Assembly (NCBI RefSeq): GCF_030867145.1 | Contig: NC_134422.1 | Coordinates: 10,364,531 to 10,428,530, forward strand | Reading direction: 5' to 3' | Length of the DNA stretch: 64,000 nucleotides | Source of the DNA: Opisthocomus hoazin | Taxonomy: Eukaryota; Chordata; Aves; Opisthocomiformes; Opisthocomidae | Shown: positions 37,201 through 49,941 of the stretch, one piece after another | How positions within the stretch are numbered: the first letter of the stretch is position 1 | How the letters are laid out: each line of letters begins with the position of its first letter | Made by a program: the position numbers and the translations under genes | Notes under the pieces: model-generated | The model's input: the letters and a program-made list of their open reading frames with translations, nothing else | Databases searched by the model: none | What the model was told of the DNA's origin: nothing

Positions 37201-39319
37201 CAAAGAAGAGCTCCTCGGGCTCAAAAGCCCTTAGGGCAGAGCTAATTAAAGTTCAGATAGAGCAGCAAAAAGTGATGAGCATGACAATTCCTCTGATGGA
37301 GAAAACAATCCAGGAGAAACCAGTGGGAGGCTGAGCATAATCACCCTGAGGTGAGATATGTCAAAGCTATGGAAGGCCATATGAAAACTTGTGATATCTG
37401 GGTGAGAAGAGCCGAAGTAAGCAGGAGGCAGTCCCCTGTTTCGCAGTGCGGGGTGGAAGAAAGCACTAAATGGCATATTTGTTCCTCTCAATACAAACTT
37501 AACTTTTCAAAAAAACCACAAGCAGTTTGTATGCTGAAGTACAGGGTGACTAACTGAGCCCAACCTCTGGACTAAACCTCTGTGTCCAAATATTTAGTCC
37601 TTGAGCCAGAATTAGATGTACAGAGTGATATAATACTATTGGAAGAAGCCATGCCTACTGGCAGAAATGCTATGAGCAGATGAAAACATGTGCAATTCAG
37701 CGGTAGAGTCTATCAAGCACTCATGGTTGCTATGAGCTGAAACCTGGCCCCCAACTGCTGTGGAATAGGGAGGAGAGGGGCAGCACTTCACATCACATCA
37801 TGTCCAAAGCAGTAAATTGTTCAGCGGAGCAAAATACAACGGGCAGAAGAGAGAGTAGTATCTTGCTTCTGCGCATCCAGAGAACAATGAGCCATCAAGA
37901 AGCTTCGGTGAAAGGCACAAACAACATCAGTCTCCCGTTTTGGATCTCCCCTGTGGACAGCACATATAAGACATACAAACAACTTGAAGTGCAGGACGTA
38001 TTGCAGTTCTATTTTTACCTGATGCTACATCAGAAAAGATTGCTGTTAAGCTAGTGGAAACTTCTAAAGCAGCGCCAATTGCCTTTAACTGATACTATTA
38101 CTTTAACTGATTCTTTCAGCAAATAGCCAGAGATAGCCTTTATTTCCTAGGTTATTTCCCCACAACAGTAATCGAATTCTTGTTAACAATTTTCAGTCAT
38201 GGAGGAAATCTGAACAAACTAATCTCTGACAAAGCACCTCTGTTCACAGCTGTGTGATCTGAGGTATTTCTAAGGGAGAGACATATTACTCCTTGAAATT
38301 CTTCCATTTATTATCCTCATGCCAATGAGAAAACAGAACACTTTAATTGAGTTTTGAAAGAGTGTTTGCAAACTGCTGATCTAGAAGGAAAGCCCTGCAA
38401 ATGATTTGCCATAGATTTCTTACAGGATCAGTGAGAAACCTGACATGAAGCAAAACAGCTGTCTGCCACAGCACCGGTGAGTGAGTAGGGCGTACAGATC
38501 AAGCTAAATGCTGTTTTTCACAAGCCTCAGCCAGAGCTACATGTAGCTTTGATTCAGGAGCCACAGAAGCATTTTGCACCACAGCATCACGCACATCATT
38601 TCAACTTTCATGTAAAAGGAAAAAACAGGAAAAGATAAACCCAGGAAAACAAGAAAATATAAACAGATACAGATCACCTGGTTTACAGCACTTGCCTCTC
38701 AGAAGAGCACAGAGGTAGAAACTCAAGTTGCTTAAGCAACCATCTGCCTGTTCTCTAATTTGGAGAAACTCTACACAAGTTATTAGAAAACTTAGATATG
38801 GAGTACATAGGTTTATCTTATTCTGACAACAAATGATTCAGCATAATTCAGCTCACTAGAACATACACCGTGCAGCACAACACCATTAGGTGGTAGACGT
38901 ACATCTGCTCTAGTGCTAACATTCTGTAATAAATGATTCAGTTTTGACTCTAAGACTAGATTTCTGATAATGAAATGTGCTACTAAGCTCAGAGACACTT
39001 ACAGCTGCAGAGGAACTCACACCACAGTTACCAGGAAGCAAAAAAATGGAACGATACAGCCCACATTCTTGCATCTCCAGACCAGGACATTACGTTTTGG
39101 ATTATCTTGATAGGTTGGATTGCAATACTTGATATTTTGATCAGACTGTCCTAGTGTCATATAATTGTTCTATCCGAAAATGAAAGACACATTGATCAGT
39201 GAGAGACAAGTGTAAAAGCAGAGATCAAACACACAGAAGCATCTCCGCACAGTCTCCCATTGTGGTAACTTCACATGTTCAACTATTTTAGAAATTTGAC
39301 CTAGTGCCAAAGGACTAGA
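25231..39319. other. Long AT-rich non-coding stretch
   Basis: About 14 kb without a supported gene. A possible MIR-like remnant sits at 25240-25320, directly beside the CR1. The longest open frames (34309-34734 and 35065-35502, both +, 141 and 145 codons) have no recognisable domain, signal or family resemblance and are not called. Gene-desert or intronic DNA is the simplest reading. I saw no clear transposon copy here by eye; short old fragments could be missed. Confidence 0.4.
25240..25320 (-). repeat. Possible MIR-like SINE remnant
   Basis: The + strand text TTACCCAAGGTCACGAGGGT, followed by GGCAGCAGGGCTGGAACAG, resembles the reverse complement of a MIR-type SINE ('cttgcccaaggtcacacagc...ggcagagctggga'). 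It lies next to the 3' end of the CR1. Confidence 0.45.
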
Positions 39320-40971
39320 ACAGAACAGGCCAAGGTACTCAATGACTTCTCTACCTTGGTCTTTCACTGGTAAAGCCTGCCATCAGCAATCACAGGTCTG
39401 TGAGACCAGTGGGAAGGTCTGGAGCAAGGAAGACTTACCATTAGTGGAAGAAGATCAGGTTAGGGAACATTTACACAGATTGGACTTCTATAAACCCATG
39501 CAACCTGACAGTGTGCATTCACAAGTGCTAAGAGAGATGGCTAATGTCATTGCAAGGCCACTCTCAATTATGAAAGATCATGATGATCAGGGGAGGCTCC
39601 TGAGCACTGAAACAGAGCAAACATCACATCTATCTTCAAGAATGTCAAGGAGGATCCAGGGAACTACAGGCCAGAACTTCAGTCACGGGGAAGGTGAGAG
39701 GACAAATTCCCCCAGAGGTCTTTTACATACAAATGAAGGTCAGAAAGGTGATTTGGAGTAATTGTCATGGATTTATGAAAGGGAAATCACAACTGACTAA
39801 CCTGGCAGCCCTCTACAATGACAAGACCAGTTAAGTGATGACAGTAGATGCTGTTTATCTTTACTTTATTATGGCTTTCAGCACTATCTACCACAGCATT
39901 GTCTCTGACAAACTGATGGAGTATGGGCCAGATAAGTGGACAATGAGGTGGACTGAAAACTGGCTGAATTGCTGGGCTCAAAGGGTTGTGATGAGCAGCT
40001 TAAAGTCCAACTGGAGATCATTGCCAGGAGTCACTACAAAGGCCAGTGTTGTTTGAATTTTCATTAATGATCTAGATGATGGGGCAGACCAGGAAGGCAT
40101 CCTCAGGAAGTCTGCAGATGATACAAAACTGGGAGAAGTGGTTGACAGACCAGATGGTCATGCTGCCACTTGCAGGGACCTCAGTAGGGCTGAAAAATGG
40201 ACAGGATAATGTTGGAGTCCGGGAAGTTCAACAAAGGGAAATACAAAGTCCTGCACCTGGGGAGAAATAACCTCATACACCAGTTCAGTCTGGGAGCAAC
40301 TGGCTGGAAAACAGCTTTGCAGAAAAGGACCTGGGAGTCCTAACAGACAAGTTGAACACAAGCAAGCAATGTGTCCTTGCAGCAAAGAAGACCAAAGGTA
40401 CCCTGGGCAGCATTACAAACAGCATTGCCAGCAGATCAAAGGAGGTGATGGTTTCCCTCTACTCAGCCCTGGTGAGACACATCAGGAGTCCTGCATCCAG
40501 CTCTGGGTTCTCCAGGACAAGACAGACATCACATACGCGAGTGAGTCCAGCAAAAGATCATGAATATACTCAGGGCTTTCAGCATATGAGTAGACGCTGA
40601 AAGAGCCGGGACTGTTCAGGCTGGAGAAGGGAAGGCTCAGAGTGATCTCATCAATGTGTATTAATACCTGACAGGGGAAGTAAAGAAAATGGAGCCAGAC
40701 TCTTCTCAGCAGTGCCCGGGGACCAGACAAGAGGCAATGGGCACTAACTGATATACGGCAAGTTCCATGTAAACGTAAGACGTAGCTTTTTCACTGAGAG
40801 GGTGGTCATGCTCTGGAATGGGTTTCCCAGAGAGCTTGTAGAGTGTCCATCCTTGGAGCTATTCCACATCTGCCTGGACAGAATCCTAAGCAATCTGCTC
40901 TAGCTGACCCTGCTTTCAAAAGGGGAGTTGGACGAGAGGTGCCTTCCAACCTCAACTGTTCTGGGATTATG
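39320..40971 (+). mobile_element. CR1 LINE, longest copy (1.65 kb), heavily decayed
   Basis: A sense-oriented CR1 covering much of the polymerase and the whole C-terminal part of ORF2, plus the 3' UTR ending near GGGATTATGTG at about 40971. Recognisable pieces in broken frames: GKVWSKEDLPLVEEDQVREH near 39400-39465, then ANVIARPLSI near 39540, a D-x-G-NYR-like text near 39650, LMEYGPDKWTMRWTENWLNC near 39915-39970, and KSADDTKL near 40109. Several stops and frameshifts break every domain, so it is old and inactive. The 5' boundary is approximate because similarity fades near 39320. Confidence 0.92.
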
Positions 40972-41473
40972 TGTATTTACCATTTTGGTTAATTGTCTAC
41001 ATGTCTTTCAGTGGGGTAATTCAACAAAATTGTGAGATGTCTATTATTTAATAAAAAAAAAAAATATGTATTCCACTAGGTAAGACACATTTGATGCTGT
41101 GTTTGACAGCTGCAGTTAGGGAAATGGTTTTAAAGTACACTTTTATTGCAGTGCATTAGTGTGACTGCTCCTACTGTCTAGGTACCATTATTAGATGCAA
41201 GTACCTGAAAGAATGGATGCCATTGCTACTTCCAAAGTACTGTATCTATGAAAGACCCCGGCCTCTTTGGTAACGCACAAAGAAATTGTAACTCATATTT
41301 TATATATTTTAAAGCTTTCATTAATCAAAGATACCAGCACTTACACATTATTGATTATACTTACAACTGCTAAGTCCAGGGACTTCTTTCTCAGTGCCAA
41401 GGATCACCTTTTTTCCCCTCTAATTAATCTATATCTTTTGTTGAAGAAGAGCTGTTTCACCCACAGGCAATCC
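40972..41473. other. Short non-coding spacer
   Basis: About 500 bp of AT-rich DNA between a CR1 and a solo LTR, with an A12 run near 41053. No gene is seen. Confidence 0.5.
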
Positions 41474-41934
41474 TGTATTGGTTTTGCATAGCCAGGTTTT
41501 GGTAGCAGGGGGGCTGTAGGGGTGGCTTCTGTGAGAAGCTGTGAGAAGCTTCCCCCATGTCTGATAAAGCCAGTGCCAGCCGGCTCCAAGATGCACCTGC
41601 CGCTGGCCAAGGCCAAGCCCTTCAATGATGGTGGTAGTGCCTCTGCAGTAACATAATCAAGAAGCAGAGAAAAAACTGAAACAGGAGAGAGGAGTGAGAC
41701 CATGTGAAAGAAACAACTCTGCAGACCCCAAGGTCAGTGCAGAAGGAGGGGGAGGGGGTGCTCCAGGTGCTGGAGCAGAGATTCCCCTGCAGCCCATGGA
41801 GCAGACCATGGTGAGGCAGGCTGTCCCCCCACAGCCCACGGAGGCCCATGGTGGAGCAGATATCCACCTGCAGCCCATGAAGGACCCTGCACCAGAGCAG
41901 GGGGATGCCCAAAGGAGACTGTGACCCCACGGGA

Positions 41935-42205
41935 AACCCACACTGGAGCAAGCTCCTGGCAGGACCTGTGGATTCACGGAGAGAGGAGCCCATGCTGAAA
42001 CAGCTTTTCTGGCAGGATTTGTGACCCCGCGGGGGACCCACACTGGAGCGCCCTGTTCCTGCAGGACGGCGGTCCATGGAAAGGACATGTGGCAAGGACC
42101 CACGCTGGAGCAATTTGTGAAGAACTGCAGCTGGTGGGAAGGACCCATGTTGGAGAAGTTACTGGAGGGCTGTCTCCCGTGGGAGGGACCCTACACTGGA
42201 GCAGG
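41935..42205. repeat. Degenerate repeat array in LTR U3
   Basis: A motif like GGACCCACACTGGAGC recurs at about 41935, 42034, 42094, 42141 and 42186, spaced 99, 60, 47 and 45 bp. Each copy is accompanied by variants of a CTGCAG/GGCAGGA and GTGGGAAGG text. The array extends loosely leftwards to about 41780 with GCCCATGGAGCAG-type units. The lack of stop codons in this array produces long antisense open frames (163 codons), which I treat as artefacts. Confidence 0.8.
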
Positions 42206-42578
42206 GGAAGAGTGTGAGGAGGAAGGAGTGGCAGAAAGAACGAGTGATGAACTGACCCCCACACCCATTCCCCATCCCCCTGTGCCACTGGGTGGGGAGG
42301 ATGTAGAGAAAATCGCAAGTAAAGTTAAGCCTGGCAAGAAGCAAGGAGTGGAGGGAAGGTGTTTTAAGATTTTTTAGTTTTTATTTTCTCATTATTCTAC
42401 TCTGATGTGATTGGTAATAAATTCAGTTAATTTCCCTGAGTCTAGTCTGTTTTGCCTGTGATGGTATTTGGTGAATGATCTCTCCCCATCCTTATCTCAA
42501 CCCACAAGCTTTTTGTTATATTTTCTCTCCCCTGTTCAGCCGAGGAGGGTGAGTGATAGAGCAGCTTTGGTGGGCACC

Positions 42579-42622
42579 CAGCATCCAGCCAGGGTCAACC
42601 CAGCATCCAGCCAGGGTCAACC
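42579..42622. repeat. 22-bp tandem duplication at LTR right end
   Basis: CCCAGCATCCAGCCAGGGTC with its AA extension occurs twice in direct succession just before the terminal CCCACCACA. A single-copy end would be expected for the family, so this is probably a private duplication in this copy. Confidence 0.85.
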
Positions 42623-42629
42623 CACCACA

Positions 42630-45600
42630 CAACCACTTGTAGTCAGTTGCTGCTTAATAGCAATCACTGCTTCTCTGTTTTTCCTCTTAGCAACAATTCT
42701 GTACTGATTAATCTTACCTAAATTTAGTGTATGTATGTCTCAGATAGCTTGAGTATTGAATTTCAAAGCACCACCCTCCATGCTGGTACTTCGCTGCCTC
42801 GTCTTCCCTTCTGAATCTTCTTGTCTCATGTATAAACTTCTTTGGAGCAAGCAGAATTTCAGCCAAGGCACACAGGCACTACCATGACAGAAACAGTAGG
42901 AAATATGAAAAATAAATTTCTCTCACTGCATGCTGAAAGAAGGTCTTGGCTTCTCTCTGTATGTGCATCTTCAGAAAACAGATTGAGATTATTGAACACA
43001 GGAAGACTTTGCCTCTTTGAGGCGAACATGGTGAGGAGGGAATGTAATCAAGTCAGACTTGAATAAATACATTAAAAAAACAAAAGAAAATAAAACAAAA
43101 CCACATTTGTCCTAGAGAATTTAATATTATGACTAGGCTTCTCCATAGATTTTCTCCCAGTCAGAAGTAGTAAATGCTGCTATGGTGCTGACTTAGCTAG
43201 CCAATACTGAGTGGTTGGGGTTGGGCTTAATGTGGTCTCATCAGCATTCAGTAGCACTACATCTTTCTGCAGCAGGGAGGAGACAGAATAGGGGACGGAG
43301 AGGAGACAAAAGGAAAGAAGAATTAAGACAAATATTATTTCTTAAATTACACTGTAGGTTTTCACAATGGGTATCCCTTTCCAGACTTCATGCTAAGTAA
43401 AGAAACTGGTATAGTATGTAGTGAAGACATTAGTATGATTATATTTATTTTTGGTGGTTACATTCTGGCAGGAATTTTGGCAGCCTTATTCCACACAGAC
43501 ATGTAGACATATCATTCACTCTGTAAACAGGCCTTCAATACAGCCAGAACAATATCTACTATTATTCTTTTCTTCTCTCTCTGTGCTCCTGAGACAACAC
43601 TATTTTTGCTTGAACAAAGAATACATAGGGCATCTGAGGTCTTAACAGCACCCTGGGACCAGGTCTTTTTTTGGTGCTAATGGCCACAGGGGACAGCAGA
43701 CCAGCAACAGTGCACGTCAGCTGACACTCCTTATTTGCAAAGATCCACCTGGAATTTGTGACCAACACATGCAGCTCACGGTGAAGCCTGTGATGCTAGA
43801 GTATCACTGCTGTCAGTACTCATTCTACCTACAGCAAACCAACTTGCCTTTCTGTGCTGCAGTCACACCTTCTAGTGATGCTGTGCACACATCATTGGTC
43901 TCTCCTAGAAAGCACCTATGGTCCTAGTACAGCATTTTTAAAAAGTGTTTCACATGCTTGTTATTAAAATTGTCTCCAAGTTCTACAAACCTATAATTGT
44001 GCATGGCGATGAGGCCATGTTTGCTGGAGGATTACATATTTTCTTAACATATTTGTATCATATATTTGTTACAGCATTATATCTTTTCTTTCACCCTTAA
44101 AGCACCCCTTTTTAAACTTGGGCCAAAATTTGGTAGTTTATGCCTTTAATGAAGTACTAACACTTTCAGCAAAAATCCACCTTTCTTAGCATGGGGCTTG
44201 GATTGTCTTCATGAACAATCCCCAGGAGAGACTGTCACCCCACCTCCTCATGCTCTTCTGGCATTCCTTCCATTACCTAGAGCCTTCCCAGTCCCATGCT
44301 GACCAGCTGTGTTGGCTGCTGGGGGAGAATGCAGCCACAATCCTAGTTTTATCTCCACAGGTTCACATATAATCTGTTAGGAAGGAGTAATGGTACTGTT
44401 TCTTCTTAAGGATTTATGGCAAGTGCATGCACTGCAGTATAAAGCAGAAAAAGGCAACTGCAGTGAAAATACAGGTAGAGACAAAGTTTCAACTTGTAGT
44501 TTCACATAGTGTTACTGTGAAAAGTCTCTTCCGTTCCAGGGTGCTCTCCCACTAATATTACTGGATGTATCACCTGACTTCACTTTCAAACTTCATCACT
44601 TGGCAAAATGTAAACAGATCAACAGCTGGTTCTAATTGATTCACTCTACCTGTTTCAGAGACTCTGCCTGAAATTTTCTAAAATAAAATCCCAGTGGTTT
44701 GCAGCACATCTATTGAAAGTCACCATAGATTTCTGATTCCCATTTGTATTGAAAACTACTAAATAGTAGACATAAGACAAGAGAAAGATTTGTTAGTAAA
44801 ATGGAAGGTCAGGAGCCCATATATCTAGAATATACTTCTGGCTTGAGCATCACTGCCTGTGGGTCCAAGCATATCATTTCAATTTGTGTAGCTAGCTGTC
44901 TTTGAAAAATGAAGTATTTAATTTGCAGAATGGTTGCTGAGATGGATATAGCAATTCTTTTCCTCTCCCACGTGCTGCCTTTGCATTGTCCCCGACTGTG
45001 CTTCTTCCCTGGAAGCAGCCCTTGAACACCTACCCTGGCATCTACATCCTATACCACACCCCAGCCATTAGCACCTGGAAAAGTCCCAGAGACTTTATTT
45101 AATTCTTATTTGAATTAAACCATGCCTTTCTGTGAAAGAATATTCTTGCCATCTAGAAAGGCAGAGAGATCTAAGCCTTATCCTGGCTCTTTATTTCTTG
45201 TACAACATTATATCAAGGGGGAAGACTGTGTAGGTCAGACGGGCTGCCCAGTTTCACCTGTGTAACACCCTGCTGTCAGTGTATTTGCACAGCTGTGACT
45301 TAGCAAATGGGTCTAATGTTGAAGATGAGACAGGGAAAGAAGTGTTTTTCTTTCTGGTACTGGCTGAGCAAACCTTGCAGGCACTCTGCTAACAGAGTAA
45401 AAAATCATTCAAAGCTGTCTCTTGTCACACCAGTCAGTATTATTCTCTGAGTGCAGCCTTGTTGAGAAGGAAGAGGCTACCCTTACACAGATACTTTTTT
45501 GATCTACAAATGCATTTTAAGGCAGAGGTGTGTATTATAAAGGGAGAACACAGAGACCAGTTCAAGAAGAAAGAAATGCAGCTTGTGCTAGAATGAAGCC

Positions 45601-48446
45601 AGCAATGGCAAAAAAGACAGGACTATGATGAAATACTTTCTTTTACAGCACAGATATCCCAGCTTCAGCATGCCCTTCACAAAGCCTTGAGGGCTGACCC
45701 AGACCCTCCTGAAATGAACAGCAGACTTCCACACAGAATACTGCTAGTTGCCCCCTGACTTGATGGCAGATATTTATATGTTTCTTGCAACAGACACAGT
45801 ATTTTGTACCTACTGACAATCAGCCACCATTATTACCCAGCCTGTGGGTGGCTGACTGCTTTTCCACTATATAAGTAAAATATGTAGAACTAGGCTGGGA
45901 CATGGCTGCTTTCACGTATCTGTTTATCCTTGTGGCAGTGACGTATGACCGACATCAGACAAACAACAGTGTAGGATCCTTCCTAGGTGTGTTTTTTGCC
46001 ACGTCTCGTCGTTACAGTGGTGCAGCTGGACTCCCCATGATCCACAAGAAAACACAGACAGGAATGCCCCTGTGGGTCTCTAGAATGCACTGTGCCCAAA
46101 CTCATCTTTTGGTTTCACTCTCACGGATGTTAAAATGAGCATTTTGGCTTTTATTCTAGAAAGCCACAGCAATCACATGGTCATCCCTCCTGAGGCAGCA
46201 GGAGTGAGCAGTAGAAAGCCTTTTTAACCTCTGTTGGCATTAAATATATTCTTCCCCAAGTTAAATGTAGAAACTGAAGAAACAGCTGGAAAAGTATAGC
46301 TGCACTGAGCAGACATATTGACCTTCATTTTATAAAATCATGTTCCCAGTCCATTTCAGCCCAGTCTTATCTCCCTAGAAGAGTCACCACAATGTCAACA
46401 ATAAAAAGGTCACTGCAGTTTCAATCTGCAACGTGCAATTTCGTACTGCACCAAAAGCAGATATACAGACAACACACAATGTATGGAAAAATACTACTAG
46501 CTGTTAATTCAGTTCATAGATATACTAGTAGTTAGCATAGAGTTGTTTCTTCTAAAACTAGCGTGTTTTAAAGTTGCCTCTAGAAATAGACAGCTAGAGT
46601 AGGATCCCACTGAGAAACAAGGTAAATTGAGCCACATTATATATAAAAAAAGCCTTGATTGAAAAAGTAACTTCAGCACTAAAATGAACAGAAAAAAGTT
46701 TTCTGCAATTTTGAACATGACATTTGTAAAAATTTACTAGTGCACTCTCTTTCGCATGAGAACAAACTGATATGTGCCAAAATTTCCATGCCAAGAGAGA
46801 CAGCATTTCACATGTCATTTAAGTGCCTTCTTTTTGGGGTTTTCAGCTTGTGACACTTTAATGAAACATTCCTTTGCAATATTGCTGTCAGATGGACACT
46901 TATCAATCAAAGCATCAACTAGCTCCTCGCCTTGGAAAGTATGATTCATGTTTTCTTAAGGCAAGAACTGAGATACAGGAAAATGGCTGTATCAGTTGCC
47001 CCACTCTAACAAAATGTTCGATTTCTTACAAAAAAGACTTGAAATGATGAAAACCCACCACCTATGATGAGGTATATGAAGGGTGATATTACAGTAAGGG
47101 AAGAGGTCCAAATCTGCTGTCTCTCCCCCGTACCAAGATGCAACAGGAGCATTCTGACTCCTTCCACCCAAGGCACTTGGCCATGCGCTATGAATCTGTG
47201 GGGTGACTCAGGCTGCCTCTGCAGTCTCTTCAGGCTCTATGCATTTTTAATGTCTTAGTCAAAAATTACTTCTTAAGCTTGTTTCTGAAAACACAGCCAA
47301 ATCTAAAAGGGGATCAACAAACTACCTATCTGAAGAACTGTCATTTTTCACACTTAAAAAGGAAAACATATGCAATATAAATAGGAAGCCAGAGGGTGCT
47401 CTTTTTGTTTACAAGTTCCTGGTTAAGAGTGGTTTCTATGGCAGCAGAAAAGGTTTTTGTTTTTTCCCATACATGCACCCCCCAGAGGAACTATTCAGCT
47501 ATTGAATTTAGGAAGATTCACTTAGCTTATTAAAAACATTTTTTTTCTTCTTTGATGATATACCAAGACTCATAAAAGATCAGCTATTTATATCATATCC
47601 CACCTTAAACATTTTCTTCAATCTATTTGCAACCATATTTTCTTATTGCTGTTCTGTGTTTCAAACAAGGCATTTAGAGCTACAGCAAGGGCATTTGATT
47701 GTTCAGCACCAGCTGAAGTCACAAAAAAAATCACACTGATTAATGATATTTAAGCTGAGGAGAGTCACAAAACTAATTATAAATTTACATCAGGCCTTTA
47801 CAAGCATGTAGCTCTAGGTTCATATGAATGACACTAGGTTTTGGATAAACAGCAATATAGTTGAAGACAATTTCTCCTATTAAAGGTGTAACATTTACAT
47901 TTTCTATTTTTATTTCTGATAGTAAAAGCTATAATCACCAACTCATTGTGCAGATATGGAAAGTTCCACTCTAAGATGTTTGAGTGAGGTGATATGTTGC
48001 AGAAAAGAGAAATACAGTCCATTTTAATCTACCACCTCACAGCTATGCTTTAGCAGGCATGTTCAAAGACTGTGGTTTCTTTACTTTGCCTGTGGAAGAC
48101 TAATATACTCTCAAATGGCACAAAAAGAAGATCCGTGTTAAAAAAAACAAAACAAAACATACAGCCTGGTATTCAGCTGCAGTGAATAACTGCAAGGGCA
48201 CATTTAGGCTGTCAGCTCAGGACTATTTAGACAGCTAGGCACTTGGAAACTGATCTTATTTCACTGAAGTCAGCAATTACACTTCCGTTCACATCCATGG
48301 TGGAGATTTGACACTTTGACTAAATAGTTTCCATGTTACTCAATAGTCCTTCACAATAAAATATGTCAAGGTGCACAGCTTCCCACCACCAGAGGTATGT
48401 TTACATAATTAACAGTTAGTCAAAATTGTGCTCAGTCCATACTACT
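42630..48446. other. Non-coding sequence
   Basis: About 5.8 kb with no supported gene and no transposon recognised by eye. Short open frames (60-80 codons) are scattered over both strands without domains. Confidence 0.4.
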
Positions 48447-48484
48447 ACTGTGTCCACATTGTCCACACGTTGTGTGGACACAGT
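48447..48484. other. Perfect inverted repeat (hairpin), 12-bp arms
   Basis: ACTGTGTCCACA at 48447-48458 is the exact reverse complement of TGTGGACACAGT at 48473-48484, with a 14-nt loop. The loop contains a second GTCCACAC that can pair with the GTGTGGAC inside the right arm (3-nt loop), so two alternative foldings exist. It is too short to be a typical microRNA precursor. It may be a protein-binding palindrome or a chance structure. Confidence 0.8.
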
Positions 48485-49812
48485 TCTTGGTTTAGGACTG
48501 CAACATCTGTTGGTTTGTATCAAGACAAGTCAATGAGAAAGGCTGGATCCCTTGTGTCCCTTGGCACAAGTCCAAATACATCAAGATCCAGTATGGCTGG
48601 GACAGATACACTACATTTAACCTGGCTGCTACCACATATCCCACTCGCTCTTGCAGCAATGTCCTGTCACTGAAGTCAAGAAGACTTGTCATCTACTAGG
48701 TCTTTCCTGGGACCCTTTTTGCTTCCACATAAGCAAATATTGCAAAGACTCCTGCACTCCAAGTGAGTGCATGCTATAGGCAACAATTTACACACACAGC
48801 ATATGCACAGCTCTAATTTTACCTTCTTCTCAGGTGTTTGCACAGCAGACTCCCTTAAATTCACAAGAGAAACAGCTTTGATGCGGTGAAGATTATCTAC
48901 GCACATCCATTCTGCTCTTGGTAGGACTTCTTCCATTTTCTCTGCAGCACCAGATTACCTTCTGGAATGTGGCAAGTAAATAAAGTCCATATAATTTCTC
49001 TGGTGTTTTCAAGAGGATTCAGTCACAGAAAAATGTTTGCATTAGCATAGTCTCAAGCAAAATAACATTGTTTTATGGAATTTGCATCCTATATTCAAAA
49101 TTCTTTGCAAACCTGGCCTTATAACCTTCAATTCTGATGTCACAAATATTTACACAGACCAGTAGCTTCTGGGATAATCCAGTTTTTTTCAAAATGCAAA
49201 ATCCCCTATATGGAATACAGTTCAGCTATGTAAATATTTGTGTAAATAAATGCTGCTTAATTTGGAGCACTACCTTTACCACACCACTGTACTTAACACT
49301 TAGCATTTCTTTTTTATTCCAGGACGCCATACTATTGAAGTGTGCTCCATGTCTGTTTCAAGAACTCAGCACAGAGAGGGAGGGTTTTGGTCCGGATCCT
49401 GCCATCGTGCACCTTCTTTCACTGACCTGAACGCGAGCTGCATGAAGACTGGTAGATACAGCTTCCACTGAGAAATTCTAGTAGACAGTTTTGCTTCATT
49501 GAAGACCTTCAGTTCTGCGACTGCTTCAGTGCAAGACTCTCCAGGTACAGAGAGGAGTGACACCTCACTCCCATTGACTGCAGTATGAGTTACACTTCAT
49601 TCCTTCACAAATCTCTCTCTTCCCTCTCTCAGATGGAAATTGCCCAAATTCTACTGAAGGGAGAAGGAAAAAAAAAATGCATTAAAAAGGCAGCAAAGTG
49701 TATGGTGATTGCCTTTTTTCCTATCTAGTTAACGCTGTCCCAAAGCTGTTCTCCTCAAGTCAGATAAAACTGAATAATATATTTTAATATCACCACAGGC
49801 TAAGTTTGACCT
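48485..49812. other. Non-coding sequence
   Basis: No gene or repeat family recognised. Overlapping 60-97-codon frames on both strands carry no domains. Confidence 0.4.
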
Positions 49813-49940
49813 TTAAATATTAATATTTAAATATTAATGAAATAGCAGGAGGAAAGCAGACTGACAGGTGTAATACAAGTCAGACAAAATAGCACATTAA
49901 AATCATATGCTGCATTGAAATTCTCATTAGTGATAATGAG
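49813..49940. promoter_or_regulatory. Pair of AT palindromes
   Basis: TTAAATATTAATATTTAA at 49813-49830 is a perfect 18-bp palindrome and is followed by another AAATATTAAT unit. About 90 bp further on, TCTCATTA and TAATGAGA form 8-nt inverted arms around GTGA (49922-49941), giving ATTA-N4-TAAT. Such sites suit dimeric homeodomain or MADS-type factors. No function is shown. Confidence 0.4.
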
Positions 49941-49941
49941 A

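Larger units (their letters stand above)
41474..42629 (+). mobile_element. Solo LTR, about 1.16 kb, avian ERV family
   Basis: The left end is TGTATTGGTTTTGCATAGCC at 41474 and the right end is ...GGTCAACCCACCACA at about 42629, giving TG...CA termini. A polyadenylation signal AATAAA at 42416-42421 puts the element in + orientation, with U3 of roughly 0.9 kb and a short R-U5. I recognise both ends as those of an abundant avian LTR family but do not assign a database name. No adjoining gag/pol/env is present, so it is a solo LTR. The flanking bases (CAATCC left, CAACCA right) are similar but not identical, so the target duplication is uncertain. The U3 is unusually GC-rich and built from degenerate repeats. 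Confidence 0.85.

Noticed and set aside
41622..42377. Long frames over the LTR (two of 163 codons and one of 114 on the minus strand, one of 118 on the plus strand).
   Set aside because: They lie wholly in the repetitive GC-rich U3 of a solo LTR, overlap each other in different frames and show no domain.
22411..42629. The idea that the two LTRs are the ends of one provirus.
   Set aside because: Their sequences are unrelated, each has its own ends, and the DNA between them contains CR1s and unique sequence with no retroviral genes.
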